Assembly (NCBI RefSeq): GCF_001039355.2
Contig: NW_019775933.1
Span: 99,268 to 163,267, forward strand
Reading direction: 5' to 3'
Source: Lingula anatina
Lineage: Eukaryota > Brachiopoda > Lingulata > Lingulida > Lingulidae
Length of the DNA stretch: 64,000 bases
A program made the position numbers and the translations under genes. The notes beneath the pieces are model-generated. The model saw only the letters and a program-made list of their open reading frames with translations, was not told the origin of the DNA and made no database searches. Shown here piece by piece: positions 13,347-26,800 of the stretch (position 1 is its first letter; the number at the start of each line of letters is the position of its first letter).

Positions 13347-14760
13347 CATTCCATGATAAATCATGAGGTAGCTTTTCTGTGCCTGATGTATAATGATGTC
13401 ATAAAGCATCTTGCACACTTTGAAAATAAATTGTTTTACTTGAAGCTTATTCTTTAATTAAAGGTATATTATTTGATTTGTTCCAAAATCATACATTTGT
13501 CTCATATCCTGCAAAGATATTCATCTTTTCCATCCCAGACCTTAGAAATGATAAACCCTTCAAATAAAAGGACCTGATGCTTTAAGTTCTTCTTGAAATG
13601 TCAGGGAGACATGATGGTCTAACTTATTTATTTAGAAATGGTGCAAAATATCAAGTAGTGCAGGGACAGGTCAAGCAATAATTCCCGAGTAGAAAAAAAA
13701 AACTGCTTTTATCTCAAGGAAAATTGTATTTGTGGTTAAAAAACCCATATTGGATAACTTTACTCTCTCAAACTATGAAATGAGAAGTGCCTTGATCTAA
13801 TAACAAAACTTGATAACTTGAGAGAGTCTCATATGATTGCATGCTTATACTGTTATAAAGTGCACGGTTACATGTAAGGCATCATGATGAAGTCAATCGT
13901 CGATTTGTATTACTATAGGGAAGTAGCATATTTCAGAGCAGTATTTCTGTAAAAACTAAATTTCAAATAAATTTGACTTTTTGTTTTTCTAAGAGTATAC
14001 TTGGCTTGTGATAGCTGTTAAGATTATTTCAAAGTTCCAGAAGCCATGTAATTCATGTCAGATGTGTTTTTGTCAATAAATTAAAGCATGATGAATCTTG
14101 AAAAGATGATCGGCGTTTTGTAAGAGTGAAATTTGTGAGAAATAAATGTAATTTTTTTCTAAGACTGAATTTGATAATGACGTTTAGCATCTCACCATCT
14201 CACTTGTTATAAATTGCTTAAGCAATTTAATAAATGGTTGTGTTTCACAAGGACACTTGGTTTCATGGTACATATGATTGCCTTCAAAAATTAGAAGGCT
14301 GATAATTGTTATGATCTCCTCATGAAGCCCAGTAATAATATACAATATATTAAAATTTTTCTAAAAATTTCAAACACCTCACCTATGTTCAAAATTTTCA
14401 ACTTGCTTTTCAAAGATTTGGAATAATATTTTTGCAATGTTAATAACCTACATTGTAACCTTGTTTTCTGGTTTAAGGAATTCAGATAAATCAGTTTTGT
14501 TTGAATTTATAGCAAAAAATTACCATTATAACCTCTTCCCACATGAATTCTCCTCATGGGGATAGTATAGACAGTACTGAAACAGCTGATTTATTACACA
14601 TTTTGTGAATGATATTGGAAGGAGAGAGACTGTAGTGCTCTGATTGGCTTAGTTTAACTTTTACATGTTCTTTCAATAATGATTAAATAACACTTTTACA
14701 GTGTAGGTATTTTGTGATATGATCACAATTCAAGTGTGGATTTATTTTCATTTTGGCTAG

Positions 14761-14867
14761 GTACGGAAGAGGGTTAAACTAGAAGGCATTGAGCTGGAAG
14801 AATATTTGAAGAAAGAAAAAGAAAGGGAAGCTGAAGAAGCTAGAATTAAGGCAGAAGAAGCCTTAAA
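14761..14867 (+). CDS. CPSF2: CPSF2 exon A
   Basis: Follows a CTAG acceptor and reads [20 protein letters not shown], then a Glu/Lys/Ala-rich helix. It matches the human KRVKLEGKELEEYLEKEK segment. It ends in phase 2 before GTAAGG. Confidence 0.93.
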
Positions 14868-17800
14868 GTAAGGATATCACCCTGTAACTGTTATCTTTAA
14901 TGTTTCTTTTTCATGTGTCTATATGTTTGCATGCTTATAACTTTCTAATAATGAGTATTTCTTGAAAAATTTTTGGTGGAAACATTTATAACAAAATTAG
15001 AAGCTTTTTACTCTTAATTATTGAAATCAAATGTCTGATGACCAGATAACAGAAAGACCTCATACATCAGTTATGATAGAACAATCTGGATATTCGATGA
15101 CATTTTTATTGAAATTTTTTCACTGTCGAAGGTGCCGAATTGTATGTGAAGAATTAACCAATACATCTTTAATGCATATTTAGTATGTATATCCAGGACA
15201 GTTGCCAATTACCATTTCAGAGCACTGGATGAGGAGTCAAGTGATGACAGCGATGTGGACATGGAGGCAGATATGCAGTATCAGGGGAAGGCTACTAAGC
15301 ATGATCTCATGGTTAAGACTGAGGTAAGTGTGGTACAAGGGGTATACTGTTCATATGGTACAGTGAGTCGTACTGGCATGGCAAAGCATTCGAAACATTC
15401 TGATTGCATTTGAGGTAGAAGTGAAATGGCAAAAGACTTCAAATCCTGCCAGAATGTTCGCATGTGCCTCAAACGAGCCAGAATGCAACTCGAATGCATC
15501 TTGATTGCTGGCCAAAATTCTATTTCGGCCAGCAATTGAACTACACTCATACAGCATTTGAAGTGTATTCTAAATATTCTGACTGCATTCTGACAGCATT
15601 ATTGATATTCCTAGTGTGTTTCAACTACATTCGAACTGCAATTGAGATTTTATACACCCGATATGTGCACGAATCATTCCAGGCGGATTCTTAGTATTCC
15701 AACGGTATTCTTACAAGAACATAAGTCAATTTGAAATTTCTTCCCAAATGTGTGCAAATTTTTAAAAATCTTCATTCTGGCTCATTCTGCTTGATTACTG
15801 CTGATTCTGAATAAGTGTGACGGAGGCTATAGACATAATGTCTGCAACAATATAATGGAATGTAACAGTTTAAATAAGTTTCAGTTTAGTATCATTTGTG
15901 CACACAATAAAAGTACAATTGATACAGTCTTCCTTGAGATAAATGACTATTTAAGGGGGTTTTATATGTAAGGATTTATTTCTTTATCCAATGAAATCAT
16001 GTAGAAATTGACATTGTCTTGTAATGTAATAATGTTGTCACATCAAAAATACATCAAAGTGAATTTGCCCATTCAAGCTGATGATGTAATGGCAGCGTTT
16101 TTGTGATGAAAAGTGTAATATCGATTTCAAACAGATCTACCTCACCTGAATAACTATCAACTCTTGTTTTAATGCCTATGTAATCACAAGAATAATTACT
16201 ACAATCCAGTGCCAAAAATTTTTTTTCAAAGGCTTACTTCTAATTTTATTAGTAGAAAGGTGAAATAATTACCTTTGTTTAATAAGACATTGCAATTAAG
16301 AATTTGTATCTGGTAAACAAAAACATTCAAAAACTGGCACCAGATTGTTTCTTACACCCCAATTATCAACCATATCAATTTTCATGATGATATCTTACTT
16401 AGTTACAGTGATACATCATGATCCAATCACTATGTCTCACCACTATTTACAAAGAGGCAAAATTGACAATAAACACCTGGCCATCCTGTGTGCAGAAGCC
16501 AGTAGGATGGTGAATAAAGCAACAGAAGGAGATTTTTTACTCTAAAAATGTTATTTTTTATTGCTCTAATATTAAGATAAGTGTTTCATATAAAAGAAAT
16601 GTGAAAAAGGCTTTGACAAATGTAGGCCTTTTTAACATATCCAGCACCCCGAAGATCTTCTAAAGAGTAGTGCCAGTGACTGCAAATTAAATGAAAGTGA
16701 AAGCCAGCAGTAAACAAATTTCTAACACTACACTCTGTGGTTTTAACTGCATACAATTGTTAACTACTCCAATGTGGCAAACTTTTGGATGCCTAATCAG
16801 CGGTAACTTTTGTGAACTGTGATACAAATGTAGAACTAGTTGAGCTCTTGAATAAATCAATGAAAACACATCTGTACATTCTAATGCTGCACCAAATTAT
16901 AGGGTTGTGTCAGAATAGCTCCATGTGAGTATTATGTGTATAAAGGCATAAGTAAATTTGCTGTGTAATGGAGTTAAGTGCAATCAGAATTAAGACTAAG
17001 ACTGCATTCCCACAGATTTAGATCAATCCATCTGGATCGACCTAACTCCCTGGGGGTTCACGCTAAATTGCTGTCAGCTCAAGAGGCTTTAATTCCTGTC
17101 ACGCCTACCGAATCAGCTAGGGTAAAGATAATTACCCCCTAACAGCGTTACTAGGTGTGCCAGCCAAGTTGACAGCAATTTAGTGAGACTTCCCAGGGGG
17201 ATAGGTCGATCTAAATATCTGTGGGAATGGTCTCTTAAATGAAAATCTGGTATAAAGGGGATAATTATGAATATTTTGTGCTAGAATATTTTGCTGGAAA
17301 TATTGTTGCACAATTACCAAATGGATGTACAAAGATGCGTTATTAGATGGTAAAAACAATAGCAAATTCATTCTTTAGAACAAATCATCTGTTTAACCAC
17401 ACAGGAAATGCCACACTACAGAGAGATAACGGAGGTATACACTCTGATGCACAGGAAATAAATAAATCAATAAATGGTAGAGCACGTATTTACCATGCAC
17501 TGTTATGATATAGACAAAAAAGCAAATAAGGATGAAAAAGCCATCATACTTTTAATGAGAAAATGGATTAAATGTAAACAGGAACAGAATGATGCAATCC
17601 ATTATTAAGATATTCATTATCAGGATAGGAATATTTTTTTAAGAGCACTATTGGTGTACTTGATTAACCTTCAGATGATTATTTAATTATTGCTGCGACN
17701 NNNNNNNNNNNNNNNNNNNNNNNNNNNNNNNNNNNNNNNNNNNNNNNNNNNNNNNNNNNNNNNNNNNNNNNNNNNNNNNNNNNNNNNNNNNNNNNNNNNN

Positions 17801-20800
17801 NNNNNNNNNNNNNNNNNNNNNNNNNNNNNNNNNNNNNNNNNNNNNNNNNNNNNNNNNNNNNNNNNNNNNNNNNNNNNNNNNNNCTGGCACCAGATTGTTT
17901 TTTACACCCCAATTATCAACCATATCAATTTTCATGATGATATCTTACTTAGTTACAGTGATACATCATGATCCAATCACAATGTCTCACCGCTATTTAC
18001 AAAGCAGCAAAATTGACAATAAACACCTGTGTGCAGAAGCCAGTAGGATGGTGAATAAAGCAACAGAAGGAGATTTTTTACTCTAAAAATGTTATTTTTT
18101 ATTGCTCTAATATTAAGATAAGTGTTTCATATAAAAGAAATGTGAAAAAGGCTTTGACAAATGTAGGCCTTTTTAACATATCCAGCACCCCGAAGATCTT
18201 CTAAAGAGTAGTGCCAGTGACTGCAAATTAAATGAAAGTGAAAGCCAGCAGTAAACAAATTTCCAACACTACACTCTGTGGTTTTAACTGCATACAATTG
18301 TTAACTACTCCAATGTGGCAAACTTTTGGATGCCTAATCAGCAGTAACTTTTGTGAACTGTGATACAAATGTAGAACTAGTTGAGCTCTTGAATAAATCA
18401 ATGAAAACACATCTGTACATTCTAATGCTGCACCAAATTATAGGGTTGTGTCAGAATAGCTCCATGTGAGTATTATGTGTATAAAGGCATAAGTAAATTT
18501 GCTGTGTAATGGAGTTAAGTGCAATCAGAATTAAGACTAAGACTGCATTCCCACAGATTTAGATCAATCCATCTGGATCGACCTAACTCCCTGGGGGTTC
18601 ACGCTAAATTGCTGTCAGCTCAAGAGGCTTTAATTCCTGTCACGCCTACCGAATCAGCTAGGGTAAAGATAATTACCCCCTAACAACGTTACTAGGTGTG
18701 CCAGCCAAGTTGACAGCAATTTAGTGAGACTTCCCAGGGGGATAGGTCGATCTAAATATCTGTGGGAATGGTCTCTTAAATGAAAATCTGGTATAAAGGG
18801 GATAATTATGAATATTTTGTGCTAGAATATTTTGCTGGAAATATTGTTGCACAATTACCAAATGGATGTACAAAGATGCGTTATTAGATGGTAAAAACAA
18901 TAGCAAATTCATTCTTTAGAACAAATCATCTGTTTAACCACACAGGAAATGCCACACTACAGAGAGATAACGGAGGTATACACTCTGATGCACAGGAAAT
19001 AAATAAATCAATAAATGGTAGAGCACGTATTTACCATGCACTGTTATGATATAGACAAAAAAGCAAATAAGGATGAAAAAGCCATCATACTTTTAATGAG
19101 AAAATGGATTAAATGTAAACAGGAACAGAATGATGCAATCCATTATTAAGATATTCATTATCAGGATAGGAATATTTTTTTAAGAGCACTATTGGTGTAC
19201 TTGATTAACCTTCAGATGATTATTTAATTATTGCTGCGACAGTCGTATATATATATATATATGCTTAATTTATGTTTCTGTATCCCTTAGTTGTTAAATG
19301 GATAAAGAAAGGGTTGGGAGGGGGGAGTGCCTATATGAGTGCACCATTGCCATGGCAACACAGTCTAGACACAGGAGCTTTGATTGGGATGTATCTGGTG
19401 AACTGACTTGATTATCTTTTGATGATCACCGGTATTTGAAGTGGCAGATCATTGACTGGTGGAAAGAGATTTTTTTATTGAATTTCTTGTTGGTTTGGAT
19501 CAGATATTTTATATTGGATTCAACATATTCTATTAGTGTGTCTGACTGACTTGTGTCTCAATGCGATTTATTTAAGGATAAAAGGACTGAAATTAAAGAA
19601 GTTATAAACTATTTTAAATACACATTTAAGTTCTTAAGCTGGTCTGTTTGTGCAGTTTAAGGTGGGTGCCCCTATTTGGTTAAGCATTTCTAGGATATTT
19701 CTTAGGCTTCTGTCTTTGATTCTTTGATTCGTAAAAGGATTCGGAAAAGGATTAAAATGTTCCAACTAATGTATATGTAACAACATAACATTTGTTCTTT
19801 AAATTAACAACACATATTTTGTTCTTCATACTTGTGATATTATAATATCTATTTATTTTTCTAATAGGGAAAAACCAGACTAGGATTTTTCAAGCAAGCC
19901 AAGAAGTCATACCCCATGTTTCCTTTTATGGAGGAAAAGATACGTTGGGATGATTATGGCGAAATCATAAGGTGATTATTTTTTTCATTATTAAACTAAA
20001 GTAAAGAGATGCCTGTATTCAGTATTAGTTTTTACTTTATACCTAACTTTATGACTTTGTATCTTGAACTAAATGTAAAGTTGTACAATTGCGTGAAATA
20101 TTTCATTGCAAGTTTGTTTAACAATCATCTGAAAATTTGATATATAATAATATGTATACTGACTGACATTTCTCTCCTAAATGCATTTTAATCTGTTTTT
20201 CCAACTGTTCATATTACAACATTGTATCCTTTGATTTTGTCACCATTTCCCCAAATCTCAGTGTTTATGACTATCCATTTGTTCTCTGTCCTACCTTTGG
20301 AGGGAAAGTTACAGGAGTGAACTTTTTGTGAGACGAATTACTCCAATTTTTATAGTGAAGACTGTAGTGATTCCACTTATATTCTCTTCAGAAATCTCTT
20401 AAAAATTTTGTAAATGTAAATTTTGTAACTGAAACTTTGAAATGTTCATGGGATTTGTTGTTCTTTCAAATATTGTTGATTATCAGACTACCAGATAATC
20501 CAATGAGAGAATGGTTCATTGCTGATGTTTAAGTTCTAAATGATTTAAAGTTTTGTCTCATTACAAAAATGAGATTGCTTTCAAGTGACTACACTTTTAT
20601 TTGATTTTTGTGATATATTTCAGACCAGAAGACTTCATGATCCTAGAGACAACACTAGGAGAAGAAGACAAACTGGTATGGTTTGTGAAATATTCACCTA
20701 ACTACTTGCACCCCCCCCCCCCCCCACCACACACACACACACACACACCTCCATAAGCCTGGATTAGTTTGAAAAAAAAAGGGAGTTTACATAAGTAGTA

Positions 20801-23800
20801 AGGAAATTTGAAAATCAATTTTTTTATTTGCAAGCTGTAATTAGTTTGCATCTAAATCATGTGCTTGTATAACTATCTACATAAAAACAAAAAAAGTGAT
20901 GTTGGCATTTCCTCAGATAAACCACCTGATATACTTCTGATGTTAGTTGTGGTCTGCTAAGATTACATGTAAATAAAATGAATTTCTTAGCTTTATGTTG
21001 GGGAACCAAATTGAGAAAGTACAATGTCGTAGTTCAAATATTCAAAGAAGAACTATAATATGTGGTATTAATAGTAATGAAAATACTGAAAACAGTAAAA
21101 CTAAACATGCAAAAATCATTGATCAGTTTTAAAATCTGTTGGTTTTATTTATAGGAAAACACAGCCACAGAAGACTCAGAGATGCAAGGTTAGTTTATAA
21201 AAATATCCAAATATCATTATCATCATATTCTTGTTACATAGAAGTAATTTGATGTTTGAATTGTTTGAGGACAGACTGAAAATTAAACTCAGTGTGAATA
21301 AGAAGGCGCTGAATAAATGTTCATTGTTAAGATCCTAACTTTCTTGGTATTCTGCTGATGGTTTTGTCTTGTTGTCGTGTCGACTTGTTTACATCTGGGA
21401 ACTATCAGTGACTTAGAGTGCATTCCCATAGATTTAAATCGATCCATTTAGATCGACCTAACTCCCTGGGGGTTCACGCTAAATTGCTTTCAGCTGAGTG
21501 TGCACGGTAGTTAATTACCCCCTTACAGCTTTTAGTAGGTGGGACAGACATTTAAGCTGGCTAAGCTGACAGTAATCTAGTGAGACTCCCCACAGGGATA
21601 GATTGATCTAAAATCTGTGGGAATGGGTTCTTATTCTCACTCTGTGACATTACGTCATTGCGTGAGTACCTCTCCCAATATTCTTCCAAAGTTCAGATGA
21701 AACAACAAAACCACCAGCAAAATACCAAAAAAAGTAAGGGTCTTAACAGTGAATATTTTTTCAGTAGAAACTATTCACAGCTGCAATGAATGTATTTTCT
21801 CATGTTTGCATTCGTTTGTGAATATAAATATGGCCTTTCGGTGTTACAAATGAGATATGATAGCTATCTTTTGATGCCAAAACACTGGTATTAATTAATC
21901 CTGCCTTTTATTTTTCATGCTCTTCTTTTTTTTTTTCATTCATTGACGGGTAGCCTATAATTGAGATATTCACTCATGTTTCATTGCCGGAGAAATACCT
22001 GTCGCTATATCTTTTTTGGACATACACACACATTAAACTGTTTCTTAGTATCCTGAATGAAATATGTTGTTCATAACATAATAAAATTCTGATCATTTTT
22101 TACAAATAGTTATAGTGTATTTTCTGCAAATAAATAAAAACCTATAAAGATGTAATGCCTGGCATAATAATGTTGAATGACAGAGGAATTTTGTGAGAAA
22201 AAATCCTGGATGTAAATTAACACAATTTCAATGTGTATTTTCTAAATCATTTGGCCTATCCTTTTTTTAAATAATAGTTTGTTATGTTATAAACTAACTA
22301 TATCATTTGTCATTACAGATATGTCCGAAATTCCTACCAAATGTGTTTCTACAGCAAAGACTTTCAACATTCAGGCTAACATTATCTTCATTGATTTTGA
22401 GGGCCGATCAGATGGGGAATCTATTAAAAAGATATTGAATCAGATCAAGCCTAGAGAATTGGTAGGTTATTTTATTGACCTTATCATACAGTGACATTTT
22501 CAATTGGTGAAAGCAAAGGCCATCTTTTTACAGATCTGTCATTTGGCTGTTTTACTGTGACAGATATCTCTACCTGATGTAGTAAAAGAACTTGTGGTAA
22601 ACTTGAAAGTGCTGTGGTGAACATTTTCAATTACATATTTCCTGTGACATTTAGTCCACAAATTCTGAATAACATTAATGGAATTTTAACCTCTTTATCT
22701 TTTGTGCATTGCCCAAGGATTGCCATTATATTGGACCTGATTAGTATGGAGTAATTTATTGAATAAGTTCATTTTAATGTCATCCTAAAGCTTCAATCCT
22801 GCACTGATTTTGAAATGAAGTTTCCAGGCACTGTTTCTTCTGTAATAAAGAATCACCAGTCTAGAATATATCTATCATGAACAATGGAGTTTGACTATGG
22901 AGTTTGTCATCATGCATCTTCACCTTTTTTAAAGCTTGTTGTCTTAATTACCCTCTTTATCATCAGATTCTGGTCCACGCCAGTCAAGATGCTACAGAAT
23001 CTTTGGCAGAATACTGCCGTAGTACGGGGCTGGTGCAGGGCGGCAGGGTCTTTACTCCAAAGACCATGGAAATAGTTGATGCGACCAGAGAAGGTTACAT
23101 TTATCAGGTGAAATGATAGATCTTTGAAACTTTATATACATGGAAATTGATATTTTGAAGTATTTCCTGTATTTATCCTGATTGAGGGGTTAGCACTGGT
23201 TGCAAGTGAGAGAAGGGACTCAAAGATTTATTTAGCTATAGCAGCTAAATATAGTACCTTCTAGTCTCAGTTGCATTTATGAGTGTTATTTCTAACCATA
23301 CTCGCCATTGGACATACAGTAGTTTGGAATAGAACTTACTGGGAATGTCAGTAAATGATGAGGATGAGATTTTACAGACAACAGGGGGTTCTGAATAGTT
23401 CCCAAAAGTGAGCCAGTTATCTTCACATAGTCTGCTGAGATAGCACATTCTTGAGTGAGTTGTCATAACTGCATTTCGTTTGACATCCGATGATTGTTTT
23501 AATGTGTTTCAAGATGACTGACAGATATAAATAGTTTAATTGATTTTGTCCCAATGATTTTACAGGTTAGGTTAAAAGATTCCCTGATTAGCAAAATAAA
23601 ACTTGCTAAAACAAGAGACATTGAACTCGGCTGGGTAGATGGAATGCTAGATCTTACCAAAGCAAAGACTGACACTAGTGCTAAGTTTGAGGAGGCAGAT
23701 GCACTAGAGAAGAAGAAATGTAAGTGAAGAAAAGATTGGCAAAGTATGGTTCATCTATTAATTAATTTGTAGATGCAAAAAAGTCTGATGAAACACTTAA

Positions 23801-26800
23801 AATTTAATTATTCAACTGCTTAATTAGCTTTTTTAAAGAAATGACTTAATTATGATTCACTTAGATTTGCTGAATTGTTTTTCTTGGTTTTATAATACGA
23901 ACTTTTTCATAAATTTGAAGTGTGACATGCTCATTTGGATTGTCCTTTCTGTCCTTCTAGTGGGAGCAGAGGATGAGGACAGTGGAGACCTACAGCCTGT
24001 GCTGGTATCTTTGCCCTCTAACCAGGTGGGTTGACTTCTTGAAGTCTTCTTGTTTATTTATACTGGAGTCACTTTAGGTTATTAACAATGAGGATGGCCA
24101 TGACTGCAAGAAGCTTCATTCCATCTATTATATGTTAAGATCATCAGTTCGACCTTGTCATTATTAATTAGAAGCTCTGACAGTGAAAGAAAATTCCCCT
24201 GTTCTGTTTTAATTGGAAATATTTTTTTGTTACTTAAAATGTTAATTATTTACATGAATCCTAAAGATTTATGACCTGTTCAGGTGAGGAACTGTTTATC
24301 TTTAAATCTGTGGTTTTCCACTCTTGAGCCACCATCTCATTTTAATCAGTTTAATTTATTGACAAAGGTATGTGCCCTGTGACTTATCTCTAGTTTTCAT
24401 GGTTCTATCACTCATGACTGTCATAACTAACGATGAAAAATTCATCACACAATTTTTACCTGAAAAAAAAAATTATTCTTGTATTAAAGGATTTCATACA
24501 ATAATTCACTATACTTATTACTGTGCTACAATCTTTAAACTGTAAACTTCTGAATCTGTAATTAGGATGCAGACTTGTATCGATTTGCTGATGTTAAAAA
24601 TAAAATGTCATCTCTGTCTCTTTTTCTCTGCTCAAACTGCCACAACCCTGCCTAGAGAAAAGAGCATAAATTACCATTTAAGGCTTGGTGACAAAACCAT
24701 AAAAGTTAATTCCATGACAAGAAAAATTATGCATGACCCTTTTGATTGATATTCCTTGGATTATTATATGGATTTTCATCATGCAGACTTTGTATGTTAT
24801 CTTTTCTTTCCTGTGATATGATTTATAACACGTACAGTGAAACGTTCAAATCTGCTGTCATAATTCCTGATAACAGCTTAAATCCTTTTCAAATTACCTG
24901 GCAAGTCAAAAAAATTGTGTTGATTCAGAAATCAATTTGGGTGGTAATAAACGAATAAATGACACATATTAATTGGTTCCGNACAGGGATAGATCGATCT
25001 AAAATCTGTGGGGTTGGGGTCTTATTCTCACTCTGTGACATTACGTCATTGCGTGAGTACCTCTCCCAATATTCTTCCAAAGTTCAGATGAAACTAGACA
25101 AAACCACTGGCAAAATACCAAAAAAAAAGTAAGGATCTTAACAGTGAATATTTTTTCAGTAAAAACTATTCACAGCTGCAGACTATTTTTTTATGTTTGC
25201 ATTTATTTGTGAATATAAATTTGACCATTCCGTGTTACTGTTTGTGAATATAAATTTGGCCTTTCAGTGTTACAAATGAAATATGATAGCTATCTTTTGA
25301 TGCCAAAACACTGGTATTAATTAATCCTGCCTTTTATTTTTCATGCTCATCTTTTTTTTTTTCCATTCATTGACAGGTAGCCTATAATTGAGATATTCAC
25401 CCATGTTTCATTGCCAGAGAGATACCTGTCACTGTATCTTTTTTGGACATACACACACATTAAACAGTTTCTTAGTATCCTGAATGAAATATGTTGTTCA
25501 TAACATAATAAAATTCTGATCATTTTTTACAAATAGTTATAGTGTACTTTCTGCAGATAAATAAAAACCTAAAAAGATGTAATGCCTAGCATAATAATGT
25601 TGAATGGCAGAGGAGTTTTGTGAAAAAAATTCCTGGATGTAAATTAACACAATTTCAATGTGTATTTTCTAAATCATTTGGCCTGTCCTTTTTTTAAATA
25701 ATAGTTCGTTATGTTATAAACTAACTGTATCATTTGTCATTACAGATATGTCCGAAATCCCTACCAAATGTGTTTCTACAGCAAAGACTTTCAACATTCA
25801 GGCTAACATTATCTTCATTGATTTTGAGGGCCGATCAGATGGGGAATCTATTAAAAAGATATTGAATCAGATCAAGCCTAGAGAATTGGTAGGTTATTTT
25901 ATTGACCTTATCATACAGTGACATTTTCAATTGGTGAAAGCAAAGGCCATCTTTTTACAGATCTGTCATTTGGCTGTTTTACTATGACAGATATCTCTAC
26001 CTGATGTAGTAAAAGAACTTGTGGTAAACTTGAAAGTGCTGTGGTGAACATTTTCAATTACATATTTCCTGTGACATTTATTCCACAAATTCTGAATAAC
26101 ATTAATGGAATTTTAACCTCTTTATCTTTTGTGCATTGCCCAAGGATTGCCATTATATTGGACCTGATTAGTATGGAGTAATTTATTGAATAAGTTCATT
26201 TTAATGTCATCCTAAAGCTTCAATCCTGCACTGATTTTGAAATGAAGTTTCCAGGCACTGTTTCTTCTGTAATAAAGAATCACCAGTCTAGTATATATCT
26301 ATCATGAACAATGGAGTTTGACTATGGAGTTTGACATCATGCATCTTCACCTTTTTTAAAGCTTGTTGTCTTAATTACCCTCTTTATCATCAGATTCTGG
26401 TCCACGCCAGTCAAGATGCTACAGAATCTTTGGCAGAATACTGTCGTAGTACAGGGCTGGTGCAGGGCGGCAGGGTCTTTACTCCAAAGACCATGGAAAT
26501 AGTTGATGCGACCAGAGAAGGTTACATTTATCAGGTGAAATGATAGATCTTTGACAAATGAAACTTTATATACATGGAAATTGATATTTTGAAGTATTTC
26601 CTGTATTTATCCCGATTGAGGGGTTAGCACTGGTTGCAAGTGGGAGAAGGGACTCAAAGATTTATTTAGCTATAGCAGCTAAATATAGTACCTTCTAGTC
26701 TCAGTTGCATTTATGAGTGTTATTTCTAACCATACTCGCCATTGGACATACAGTAGTTTGGAATAGAACTTACTGGGAATGTCAATAAATGATGAGGATG

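Larger units (their letters stand above)
1..14760. other. Long stretch with no recognised exon
   Basis: This AT-rich stretch lies upstream of the first recognised CPSF2 exon. I looked for the N-terminal half of CPSF2 (metallo-beta-lactamase and beta-CASP regions) by recognisable peptide words and found none. It is therefore either one very long CPSF2 intron or DNA misplaced by assembly. Open frames here are short and show no family resemblance. What can be seen is repeats: a MITE near 5.5 kb, an interspersed repeat at 3.9-4.3 kb, a degenerate tandem repeat near 10.5 kb, a repeat fragment near 11.8 kb and a solo LTR at 12.6-13.3 kb. Confidence 0.6.
21592..24981. repeat. Left copy of the 3.4-kb block carrying CPSF2 exons F-I
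   Basis: Matches 24983-28412 along its full length, including introns, with low divergence and small indels. It ends at the single N (24982). Protein-level differences are nil. Confidence 0.93.

Noticed and set aside
12739-13366. Overlapping open frames of 153 and 169 codons
   Set aside because: They follow the GC-rich minisatellite of the solo LTR, occur in several frames and on both strands, and have Ser/Pro/Arg-rich repeat composition. No gene is supported.
17679-17971. Open frames crossing the N gap
   Set aside because: They consist mostly of unknown residues.
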